A stretch of DNA of 41,575 nucleotides from JBEVNR01 sp040507985 (GTDB taxonomy: Bacteria > Pseudomonadota > Alphaproteobacteria > Rickettsiales > UBA6187), in assembly GCA_040507985.1 (NCBI GenBank), contig JBEVNR010000031.1, forward strand, positions 1 to 41,575. The letters run 5' to 3'. The notes below the pieces were generated by a model. The model was not told the origin of the DNA. It saw only the letters and a list, made by a program, of their open reading frames with translations, and made no database searches. This document shows, piece by piece, positions 34,454-41,575 of the stretch. How positions within the stretch are numbered: position 1 is the stretch's first letter; each line of letters opens with the position of its first letter. The position numbers and the translations under genes are program-made.

Positions 34454-35821
34454 TCATTCGTCGCCGCTCTTTTTCTCTTCCCTTAATTTTTTCAAGGCAT
34501 AGCGCACGTCGCGCAGGCGAACGTCGGCGGGAGTGCCGGGATCGATGCGTTTTTCGGCGAGCTTTAGAAACGTGTCCGCCTCCTTGACGTCCTTTCCGGC
34601 GATGGCCCATTCCGCCAGATATAAATTCGCCTGTCCGACGTTTTCCATTTTGCCGTAAGCGACGCCAAGCTCCTTGAGGATAAAACGCGACGTTTCCCCC
34701 TTTAGCCTGGCGTCGATCAGCATGTCGACCGCCTTTTGTAAGCCGGGATCGTTCTTTTCGTTGGCGGCGGAGATTAAGGCGGTGGCGTATTGCGCCTTCA
34801 GCAACGATATGTCCGGCCGCATCGAAGACGCGCGGCCATATAGCCGCACCGCGTCGTCGATATAGCCGCTCTCGAAGGAAAATTGCGCCTTCAGCTCCTC
34901 CACGAACGCGGCGTTCGGCACGTTGGCGGGAAGGGAGGCGAGCGCGGAAAACGCTTCGTCGAATCGAGATTGCCGAAAATATCCGACAGCGCTACCGTAT
35001 TTTTCGGGCAGGTCTATCTTTTCGCCGGCGGGATTGTCCGGGTGGTAGCGCGCCACGACATATTCGGGGTCTTCCAGAAATCCCGTCAACTTGGCGTGGA
35101 CGAAACGGTAGGCGTTTCGCAGGCGAGGCAAGTCCGGAGAGAGGGTTTTCGCGCGTTCGTAGTCTTTAATGTGCGCCAGACGCTCCGCGCTTAACGGGTG
35201 GCTGACGGTATAGGGGTCGACGCGCTCCGGCGACGCCGATTCCTGACTTTGCAAATACGACAATAACTTTATCAATCCGTCGGGGGGATAGCCCGCCTTG
35301 CTCATAAATTCGGCGGCGGCGCGGTCGGCGGCGTCTTCGTGGCCGCGCCCCTCGCGCAGCATCTCGCGCCCCAGCACGTGCTGCGAGGCGCCCAATATCG
35401 CCGTGCCGGCGGCCGGTCCCGCCAGCGCACCCGTCGCCAACCCCAGCACGTACCCCAGCGCGGCGCCGGCGGTTAAGTCTTTCGCGCTCTCTTTTCTTCG
35501 CACCAGATGGCCGCCGCGAATATGCCCCAATTCGTGGGCGACAACGCCGGCGAGCACGGTGGGATCGTCGTCGAACAGCAATAACGACGTATGCAGGAAG
35601 ATGTTTTTTCCTTCCGCGACGTAGGCGTTGATGGCGTCGTCGCGCACGATGTAGACGTGAATCGCGTCGGCGTCGAATCCGGCCGCGCGAAAAAGCGGCG
35701 TCGCCAACTCCGATATCATCGTTTCGGTTTCGGCGTCGCGAATAATTTCAAGCGCGGACGCCGGAGGCGTCCATGCAAAGGCGAGAAAGAAAGCGAAAAG
35801 CGCCGCGTAAAAACGTTTCAT
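34454..35821 (-). CDS. Exported M48-family zinc metalloprotease with TPR-like tail (BepA-like)
   Basis: This is a periplasmic protease and chaperone of the BepA/YfgC type, expected to act in outer-membrane protein quality control. The 455-residue product has a signal peptide (MKRFYAALFAFFLAFAWTPP, cleavage near ASA). The zinc motif is HELGH at residues 96-100, and the third ligand is probably in GHEDAAD near residue 162. A glycine/alanine-rich amphipathic segment (about 115-145) precedes it. The second half (about 270-440) has helix pairs of TPR type. ATG 35821 has TAGGAAAAA directly upstream, inside the intergenic bases after lnt. It is six bases downstream of lnt and probably cotranscribed with it. 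Placement beside surA and lptFG fits an envelope-assembly role. Confidence 0.9.
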   Translation of the reverse strand: MKRFYAALFAFFLAFAWTPPASALEIIRDAETETMISELATPLFRAAGFDADAIHVYIVRDDAINAYVAEGKNIFLHTSLLLFDDDPTVLAGVVAHELGHIRGGHLVRRKESAKDLTAGAALGYVLGLATGALAGPAAGTAILGASQHVLGREMLREGRGHEDAADRAAAEFMSKAGYPPDGLIKLLSYLQSQESASPERVDPYTVSHPLSAERLAHIKDYERAKTLSPDLPRLRNAYRFVHAKLTGFLEDPEYVVARYHPDNPAGEKIDLPEKYGSAVGYFRQSRFDEAFSALASLPANVPNAAFVEELKAQFSFESGYIDDAVRLYGRASSMRPDISLLKAQYATALISAANEKNDPGLQKAVDMLIDARLKGETSRFILKELGVAYGKMENVGQANLYLAEWAIAGKDVKEADTFLKLAEKRIDPGTPADVRLRDVRYALKKLREEKKSGDE

Positions 35822-35827
35822 TTTTTC

Positions 35828-37336
35828 CTACCTTCCCATCCGCGCGAACAAGGGCGGCGCATCCAACGGTTCAGGCAATTTTATGTCCATAATGCCGCGC
35901 GTTCCCAATTCGGTTTTTTCCCGCACGCGCCCCAGCGGGTCTATCACGCCCGATATGCCGTTATTCGCGGCGCGCACCACGGGCAATCCTTCTTCCACCG
36001 CCCGTACGATCGCGGCGGCGAAATGTTGGTACGGTCCGGAGGTGTGGCCGTACCAGGCGTCGTTGGTGACGTTGACGATAAAATTCGGGCGATTCCCCCC
36101 CCGAAGCGCGACGCGTCCCGGAAAAATAATTTCGTAGCACACGAGCGGACTAAAGGGAGGCACGCCCGGAACCCGAACGGTGCGCGGTCCGTCCCCGGCA
36201 GAAAAATCGACCAGTCCGTCGGTAATTTTCGAGATGAAAGGAAAAATACGCCGCAACGGCACGTACTCGCCGAACGGCACCAAATGCGACTTGTCGTAAT
36301 AATCGACGACCCTGCCCGCGCGATCGACCACCACCACGGAATTTCGCACCTCTTCGATGCGTCCGCTTTCGTTTAATTTCCCCCGCACCGCTCCGGCGAT
36401 GACGCCTCCGCCGAACGGCGCCGATTCCGCCATCCATTCCGCCGCCTCCATATTGTCGGTCATCATGTAGGGCATGGCCGATTCCGGCCACAGCACGTAC
36501 TTCACCTTGGGGTCGGAGGTTTCGGAGAGTTGCCGCAATAATTGCAAATGGCCGTAGCGCTCCTTCGGGTCCCATTTCAAGGTTTGGGGAATATTGGGTT
36601 GCACCACGCGCAGCTTTACGTCCGGAACGAAACGCGTCGGGTTTGCTTCCAGGCGATGTTTTCCGTAGACGCAGGCGCCTCCCGCCGCGCCTAAGGCGCA
36701 GGCGATCAGGGCGAGGCCGAGCGGAATCGACGCCCTGCGGCAGGCAACTCCCGCCAACGCGGCCGGAAGAAGAAATAAAATGAGCGCGAGCGCACTTAAC
36801 GCCCATATGCCTCCAAGCGACGCCGTTTGCAGCAACGCCGGAGAAGATGCAAGGCTATAGCCGACGAGGTTCCACGGGAATCCGCTAAACAACGCGCCGC
36901 GCAACCACTCCAACGCCGTCCAACAACCGATGAAAACGACGAGCCTTCCGCAAAATCCGCGATATTTTGCGCTAAAGCCGCCGCACGCCGCGCCGGCGAT
37001 GCCGGCATATTGCGACATGACGAGGGGAATGCCCAGGACGGCCACGGGAATCAACCAGAAAAACCGCTCCGTTTCGACGGTTAAGGCGACGGCGATCCAG
37101 TATAGTCCCGCAAGAAAAAACCCGTAGCCGAACGCCATGCCGTCCTTAAATCCCCGCTTAGCCGTCGTTTCTCCCGAGAAACAGGCGAGAAAAAACAACG
37201 AGAATCCGGCGGCTCCGGCGAAGAGGCAATGGTAGGGAGGCAAGGACAATGTGGCAAAGGCGCCGAAGGCGGCCAGCATAAACGCGCGCGTTTTTCCGCT
37301 TACGCCCTCAAGCCGCGACAGAATCTTGGCGGACAT
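35828..37336 (-). CDS. lnt: Apolipoprotein N-acyltransferase
   Basis: Lnt adds the third acyl chain to the N-terminal Cys of lipoproteins in the inner membrane. The 502-residue product has an N-terminal membrane part of about seven helices (1-220) and a C-terminal nitrilase-like domain with the catalytic triad. The triad is Glu285 in LWPESAMPY, Lys in YYDKSHLVPFGEYVPL and Cys400 in SPLVCYEIIFPG. NVTNDAWYGHTSGPYQHF is also typical. ATG 37336 has AAGGA eight bases upstream. It is followed within six bases by the M48 peptidase gene; surA ends 61 bases upstream on the same strand, so all three may be one transcript. Confidence 0.95.
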   Translation of the reverse strand: MSAKILSRLEGVSGKTRAFMLAAFGAFATLSLPPYHCLFAGAAGFSLFFLACFSGETTAKRGFKDGMAFGYGFFLAGLYWIAVALTVETERFFWLIPVAVLGIPLVMSQYAGIAGAACGGFSAKYRGFCGRLVVFIGCWTALEWLRGALFSGFPWNLVGYSLASSPALLQTASLGGIWALSALALILFLLPAALAGVACRRASIPLGLALIACALGAAGGACVYGKHRLEANPTRFVPDVKLRVVQPNIPQTLKWDPKERYGHLQLLRQLSETSDPKVKYVLWPESAMPYMMTDNMEAAEWMAESAPFGGGVIAGAVRGKLNESGRIEEVRNSVVVVDRAGRVVDYYDKSHLVPFGEYVPLRRIFPFISKITDGLVDFSAGDGPRTVRVPGVPPFSPLVCYEIIFPGRVALRGGNRPNFIVNVTNDAWYGHTSGPYQHFAAAIVRAVEEGLPVVRAANNGISGVIDPLGRVREKTELGTRGIMDIKLPEPLDAPPLFARMGR

Positions 37337-37397
37337 GGGCGAATCCTTGCGTTACGGTCAAAAACGACACGAAATGTAGCTTACGTCGCGTGGTTTT

Positions 37398-38672
37398 TCA
37401 AGCGCGTATTTCCACGAAATAGCGCGAGCGCAAATCTTGCAGATACCGTTTGCTTTCCAGCAGCCCCTTTTTTTGCAACAGCATTTCCTCCACTTTTTTT
37501 CTGGCGGCGCGGGTGGGGCGGGCTTTGGTGCGCTCGCATATCATGAATAAATTCATGCCCGAATTGCCTTTAATCACCGCGCTTAATCGCCCGATGGGGA
37601 GGTTGCTGAGGGAGGGAAGCAGGCGCTTGTCCAGCTCCTTCACCTGCAACATGGTCGTGTCCGGCGAAATGCCGGAGCGCAATATTTTTGCCAGACCGGA
37701 AAAACCGTCGCATCCCCCTTTATATTCGGCTTTTGCCTTGGCGAAGTCGCGCGCGGAGGAGGACAATTCTTTGGGGTCGCTTTCGTTTACCGCGCGAAAG
37801 ATGCGCTTAAGCCCTATTTCCGTTTCTTCGGCGTCGTTTAATATCATCGCCCGCTTATTGTCCAGGCGGAAAATCCGATAGGCGCCGTCGCTAAATATCG
37901 GATTGGTCAATTGGCCGACGTCCATTTTTTCGACGACGGCTTGCAGGGAATCGGACAATTTGTCTATGCCCGTCCACGCCGTTTCGCCGCCTTCGGACGC
38001 GCTGGGCGCGCGTGAAAATTCGCGGGCGATTTTTTCAAACGAGGCTCCGCCTTCGATGCGGGCGATCAATTCCTTCGCCGCGCGCAAGATAGCCTCTTCC
38101 TCGCCCGCCTTCGCCGGCAGCACGATTTCGGAAAGCTTCACTTCGTAATAGCCAAGCTTATTCACGATGTTGTCCATTTCTTCGTCCACCTCCGCGCGGC
38201 TGACGCTAATATGGGGCTTGACTTCGGACGCGAGCAACCGGCGTTGCAACAACTGCCCCTCCAATTGTTTTTGCAGGGTGGAATACGGCACTCCACGATC
38301 GGCGAGCAGTTTCGACATGGTTCCTTGCGGCATGTTATTTTCTTTCTCAAGCGTAAGAACGGCGTCGTTAAGCTCGCTCGGGGAAACGGAGAGGTTAAGC
38401 TTGTCGGCCTCCTGGCGAAGAATTTCTTCGTCCGTAAGCAGCCTTAGCACTTGGGGAAACAGGTCTTTCGCCGTTTTTTTGGTGTACGGCGCGCCGGAGG
38501 AAAAAGCGATCAGCTTTATGCGCTGTTCGACGTCGGTCGAGGTGATGACGGCCCGGTCGCCCACCAGGGCAACGATGCCGGCCGAATCCGCCAGCGCGTT
38601 TCGCGCTCCCCATTGTTGCATTATTAAAATTGCCGCCAGCGCGGCGCACGACAAACGCAAGCGAAAATTCAT
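37398..38672 (-). CDS. surA: Periplasmic chaperone/peptidyl-prolyl isomerase SurA
   Basis: SurA escorts unfolded outer-membrane proteins through the periplasm to BAM. The 424-residue product has a signal peptide (MNFRLRLSCAALAAILIMQQ, cleavage near ALADSAG). An N-terminal SurA domain (about 30-170) includes GDRAVITSTDVEQRIKL and RLLTDEEILRQEADKLNL. A parvulin-like domain (about 175-275) includes VKLSEIVLPA and FSRAPSASEGGETAWTGID. A second, more divergent C-terminal region follows (about 280-424, including GNSGMNLFMICERTKA). ATG 38672 is preferred to GTG 38690 because the signal peptide then starts normally. The canonical neighbours lptD, pdxA and rsmA are absent; lnt follows instead. Confidence 0.9.
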   Translation of the reverse strand: MNFRLRLSCAALAAILIMQQWGARNALADSAGIVALVGDRAVITSTDVEQRIKLIAFSSGAPYTKKTAKDLFPQVLRLLTDEEILRQEADKLNLSVSPSELNDAVLTLEKENNMPQGTMSKLLADRGVPYSTLQKQLEGQLLQRRLLASEVKPHISVSRAEVDEEMDNIVNKLGYYEVKLSEIVLPAKAGEEEAILRAAKELIARIEGGASFEKIAREFSRAPSASEGGETAWTGIDKLSDSLQAVVEKMDVGQLTNPIFSDGAYRIFRLDNKRAMILNDAEETEIGLKRIFRAVNESDPKELSSSARDFAKAKAEYKGGCDGFSGLAKILRSGISPDTTMLQVKELDKRLLPSLSNLPIGRLSAVIKGNSGMNLFMICERTKARPTRAARKKVEEMLLQKKGLLESKRYLQDLRSRYFVEIRA

Positions 38673-38996
38673 AACGTCATCTATTATCACTATGGCATAA
38701 AAATTGTCACTATAGCGACCGGGAACGCATGCGCCTAGGGAAATTTTCAGGGAATGTTTTTGTTCTTAGCGCCATCAGGTTATTGCATGCAGCGATAACA
38801 TACCCTACCCGTCATCCCGTAGGTAAGCAGAGATCTCATGATTTTTTTACGCCAATCTATCGATAATTGCTACGATTCAATCGTTAATTATTAATTAATA
38901 TTAACTATTTCGCTTATCTTTTCTTTGCATCGCAAAAAACGTGGTATATTAATTAATAATTTGGCCTACAAATATCACTATTCACGACCTAAGGAT
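38673..38996. promoter_or_regulatory. AT-rich divergent promoter region between surA and the secreted-protein gene
   Basis: This 324-base gap is far more AT-rich than its surroundings. It contains a near-palindrome GTTAATTATTAATTAATATT (from 38883) and ATTAATTAATAAT (from 38948). A possible plus-strand promoter has TTGCAT at 38925-38930 and TATTAA at 38947-38952, spaced by 16 bases. A small perfect inverted repeat TTTGC-ATC-GCAAA (38924-38936) overlaps the -35 box and could be an operator. H-NS-like or growth-phase control is possible. No RNA gene is visible. Confidence 0.4.
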
Positions 38997-41575
38997 ATGA
39001 AAGTCATTAAAATATTATTCTTTCTCAGCGCGCTTGTTCCGGTTGGAATCTTGTGCTCCCACACGGCGAACGCCGCAATGAACGCCGATATTCCGGCGCA
39101 ATGTAAAAACGGGGCGGAAAGCGAACGCCTTATCTTCAAATACGATAAAAAAACCGATACATTATGGATATGTCCGTTAGATTCGGACGTGGATTCGATT
39201 ATGCTAAACGACGAATGTCGGAATGCGGGAGCGGCAAAAAGCATCGCTTTTTCGGGAGCGCGACGCATGGCGCCGGTCGTCGCGTTCGATTTTCCGGGAT
39301 GCGACAAAAGCAGCGTTCTTCATCGCTATAATCCTCGCCTTGAGGAAGGAAACCTGCTGTGCGACGCAAAAGACTGCGCCTTTATCTCGTCTGCGCCATA
39401 TCTTGGGGCGATGGCCGCAACGCCGGAATGCGTTATCAAAAAACCGATCGTCACCAACCCGCTACCGGAGTTCGGGACCGGAAAAAATCTCGTCGTCACG
39501 TTGCCGAATTATAAATTCGCTCCCGTCATCGCGATGGGAAAGGACGCATCCACCGCAAAACTATGCGCCAAAGACGCCTCTAAAATTAAGGTCACGGCCA
39601 CGGTAAAGGACGCATCGAATAAAAGCGCGACCGTAAGCGTCGTCTTTGCCGGCAGCTTAGGGGAAAAAGGATGTACGGCAAACGAGGTGCTGGCGGATCC
39701 CGCAAAAAAAACCGACGTCAGCGCGTGCTCTTGCGGACATAATTGGATGGCGAGGTTCACTCCCCTGCAAGCCGGAAAATATACGCTGACCTTCGCTTCG
39801 TCCGATAAAAGCGTGGTTATGCCCACCGAGCCTCTCGCCATCGAAGTGCAGGACAAGTTTTATCCCGACTCCGACGCGCAAGACAAGAAAACGTTCTATA
39901 ACCGGGGAATATTGAAGGACGAAGGCGTCGGCATGTCTTTTTCTCCCTCCGATTCCTACTCGATGCTTGGCGTCGGTAAAAAAGCCGGATTGTTTAAGGC
40001 CGTGGTTACTAACGCCGCCCTGGACGGATGCAATACGTACGATTACCTGAAAACCGCGAAAAACGCGGGATTTAACGCCGTCACGGTCGATACGGAAGGC
40101 GGGGAAAGCGTGATCAACGATCCCGTTTCCGCCTATAGGTTAACGAACTGGGCGGAATACGCACAGACGCAAGGGGTGGCCCTATATTATTTCCTTACGT
40201 CTAAGCCTACCGCCGGCGCAAACGGATTGGGAACGGAATTCGTATTGGGAGGCAAAAATAATGTCTTATTATATAAACGCGCCTTTGCGGAACAGCCTAA
40301 TCAAAACGCTCCCGTTTCCTCTCCGGCAAAATCGCTGCTCGAATATAATAACGGCATTATTTGGCGGCTTGAAAAGAAACCGACGACAAATGCCAACGGG
40401 TCAAGCGAAGTATCGCGCTTCCCGCGAGCCAAAGGAACGAATAACGGCGGAAACGGCAACGGGGGAGGAACGAATAACGGCAACGGGGGAGGAACGAATA
40501 ATACGAACGATTCCGTTGCGTTAGGAGGACGTACGGTCACTAAGGGCGCCCTTGCCGAGACGACGGTCGAAAATAACGGCTGTATCGAAGAAGCCGCCCT
40601 CGCCGAAGGAGCGTCGCTTTTCTCGTTGATGCAAGACAGCGATTGCGTCACGATTAAAACGGAAACGGGACGCATCGCCGACAATACGAAACTGATAGCC
40701 GCACTGGACAAAATGAAAACGCAGGGCAACGTGCTCGCGAATATGCAGTCCTGCCTCTCTAACGCCTCCCCTAAAGGAAAATTAAAGCTACAAGCGTGCG
40801 CAAGCGCCAAAAACAATTGCCTGCGGCTTACCAGGGGAGAGTTTAGCGTTGAAATTATGCTGGACGCAAACGGGACCGTCACGACGAATCCGCCAACGGA
40901 AAGCGGCGCAACGTGCCCCGCCTCTCTCGTGGCCGCCACGACAACGAATAATGCGGGGGGAAATAATAATGCGGGATGCGTTGATAAAAAAACCGGCTTG
41001 CCGATCACGAAAAAAGCGTTGGCGGATACTCCGGAAAAATTTGACGAAGAAGGAATTGCGTCGTTCTACGGCGTGCCGGGAGAATATCCTGAGGGCCACG
41101 TCGGCGCCTGCGACGTGGCGTTGTCTCCCTCGTTAATGGCGGCGGCGCACCCTAAAGCGGGGCGCAGCGGAGGAACCGCGGGCATGACGGAATGGTGCGG
41201 AAAGCAAGTCAAAGTCACCAACCTTGACCCGGCGTCGCCAAGTTATCAAAAAAGCATTACCGTCGTCATTAACGATAATTTCCCCAATCCTCCCACCGGA
41301 CGCGTTATTGACCTAACAACCGCCGCAGCGCTGGCGTTAGGCTTTCCTAAAGTGGGAAATTTACCGGACGGCTTGCTTAAAGTAGGGTTAACATATTCTC
41401 CAACCACTGCTAACGCCGTCATCAATAACGGAGGAACCAATAACGGAGGAACCAATAACGGAGGAACCAATAACGGAGGGACCAATAACGGAGGGACCAA
41501 TAACGGAGGGACCAATAACGGAGGGACCAATAACGGAGGGACCAATAACGGAGGGACCACTAACGGAGGGACCAA
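38997..41575 (+). CDS. Large secreted multidomain protein with expansin-like double-psi barrel, open at window end
   Basis: The frame runs from ATG 38997 through the window end without a stop (859 codons visible). A signal peptide (MKVIKILFFLSALVPVGILC, cleavage near TANA) shows export. Residues 28-150 are Cys-containing and unrecognised. About 150-285 looks like a bacterial Ig-like fold (LVVTLPNYKF to YTLTFASSDKSVVM). About 290-470 has an alternating alpha/beta pattern with DYLKTAKNAGFNAVTVDTEG, possibly barrel-like. A Gly/Asn linker follows (480-505). Residues 686-800 match the expansin/RlpA/barwin double-psi barrel: ASFYGVPG, GACDVALSPSLM, WCGKQVKVTN, ITVVINDNFP, GRVIDLTTAAALALGF and LPDGLLKVGLTY. 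The last is close to the bacterial expansin ending. The AAGGA before the ATG is spaced by only one base. After the barrel the protein enters NNGGT repeats. Cell-wall or polysaccharide loosening is inferred. Confidence 0.75.
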   Translation, partial: MKVIKILFFLSALVPVGILCSHTANAAMNADIPAQCKNGAESERLIFKYDKKTDTLWICPLDSDVDSIMLNDECRNAGAAKSIAFSGARRMAPVVAFDFPGCDKSSVLHRYNPRLEEGNLLCDAKDCAFISSAPYLGAMAATPECVIKKPIVTNPLPEFGTGKNLVVTLPNYKFAPVIAMGKDASTAKLCAKDASKIKVTATVKDASNKSATVSVVFAGSLGEKGCTANEVLADPAKKTDVSACSCGHNWMARFTPLQAGKYTLTFASSDKSVVMPTEPLAIEVQDKFYPDSDAQDKKTFYNRGILKDEGVGMSFSPSDSYSMLGVGKKAGLFKAVVTNAALDGCNTYDYLKTAKNAGFNAVTVDTEGGESVINDPVSAYRLTNWAEYAQTQGVALYYFLTSKPTAGANGLGTEFVLGGKNNVLLYKRAFAEQPNQNAPVSSPAKSLLEYNNGIIWRLEKKPTTNANGSSEVSRFPRAKGTNNGGNGNGGGTNNGNGGGTNNTNDSVALGGRTVTKGALAETTVENNGCIEEAALAEGASLFSLMQDSDCVTIKTETGRIADNTKLIAALDKMKTQGNVLANMQSCLSNASPKGKLKLQACASAKNNCLRLTRGEFSVEIMLDANGTVTTNPPTESGATCPASLVAATTTNNAGGNNNAGCVDKKTGLPITKKALADTPEKFDEEGIASFYGVPGEYPEGHVGACDVALSPSLMAAAHPKAGRSGGTAGMTEWCGKQVKVTNLDPASPSYQKSITVVINDNFPNPPTGRVIDLTTAAALALGFPKVGNLPDGLLKVGLTYSPTTANAVINNGGTNNGGTNNGGTNNGGTNNGGTNNGGTNNGGTNNGGTNNGGTTNGGT
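40434..40511 (+). repeat. Gly/Asn-rich linker with internal 18-base duplication
   Basis: Within the secreted-protein gene, AACGGCAACGGGGGAGGAAC occurs twice in tandem and encodes N-G-N-G-G-G-T units (residues about 480-505). It probably forms a flexible spacer between domains. Confidence 0.6.
41424..41575 (+). repeat. In-frame 15-base tandem repeat encoding NNGGT, running off the window
   Basis: Ten consecutive units of AATAACGGAGG(A/G)ACC start at 41424, each encoding Asn-Asn-Gly-Gly-Thr; the tenth has ACT for AAT (TNGGT). The first three use GGA-GGA and the rest GGA-GGG, marking a recent expansion of the second subtype. The array continues beyond the edge, so its full length is unknown. 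Confidence 0.95.

Noticed and set aside
40301..41008. 235-codon minus-strand open frame
   Set aside because: It lies entirely antisense to the secreted-protein gene and has low-complexity Pro/Ser content with no recognisable motif.
41246..41575. Minus-strand frame encoding a Val-Pro-Pro-Leu-Leu repeat
   Set aside because: It is the antisense reading of the NNGGT array. The plus-strand frame has a signal peptide, a recognisable fold and no stop over 859 codons.
41424..41575. CRISPR-like array
   Set aside because: Units are 15 bases, directly adjacent without spacers, and in frame with a protein.

Overview
The window is GC-rich, densely coding bacterial chromosome, almost certainly from an alphaproteobacterium. 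The evidence is the very large NAD-dependent glutamate dehydrogenase, an RpoH-type heat-shock sigma factor, HslUV, an alphaproteobacterial adenosine-kinase-like PfkB protein, a gene transfer agent (GTA) host-specificity protein, and the LptFG/SurA/Lnt envelope set. Rhodospirillales-like or a related deep lineage is plausible, but the order cannot be fixed from sequence alone. No tRNA, rRNA or CRISPR array was found.

Layout. 1-129: left-edge fragment of an IS1595-like insertion sequence. 184-9093 (all minus): hemC with a DUF486 membrane protein; a beta-carbonic anhydrase with an SDR-type epimerase; glutamate dehydrogenase with adenosine kinase. 9094-11505: an AT-richer accessory island with two unrecognised minus-strand genes and an intergenic repeat. 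11506-19604 (plus): an orphan GTA/phage-tail TIM-barrel protein, an exported helical-repeat protein and a membrane-anchored FKBP. 19705-24689: Cache-like exported protein, recN, dapF and hslU, with a 169-bp inverted-repeat element before hslU. 24751-28986 (all minus in map order, transcribed rpoH-thiE-dapA-smpB-hslV-cytochrome b561). 29250-31956: an unrecognised acidic protein, a small ORF and a dual-PAS chemoreceptor. 32072-38672: envelope biogenesis (lptF, lptG; M48 peptidase, lnt, surA). 38997 to the right edge: a large secreted protein open to the window end.

How the genes work together. LptFG (LPS export), SurA and the BepA-like M48 protease (outer-membrane protein assembly and quality control), Lnt (lipoprotein maturation) and the exported helical-repeat and FKBP proteins form a strong envelope theme. 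rpoH, hslV, hslU and smpB form a proteostasis theme, although hslU and hslV are split and convergent rather than an operon.

The most interesting object is the unfinished secreted protein at 38997-41575. It has a signal peptide, a Cys-containing N-terminal region, an Ig-like stretch, a possible barrel-like segment, an expansin-like double-psi beta-barrel, and then a run of (NNGGT)n pentapeptides that leaves the window. Small dispersed repeats between genes (three related families, one apparently nested inside another) are the second theme. The third is the lone GTA gene.
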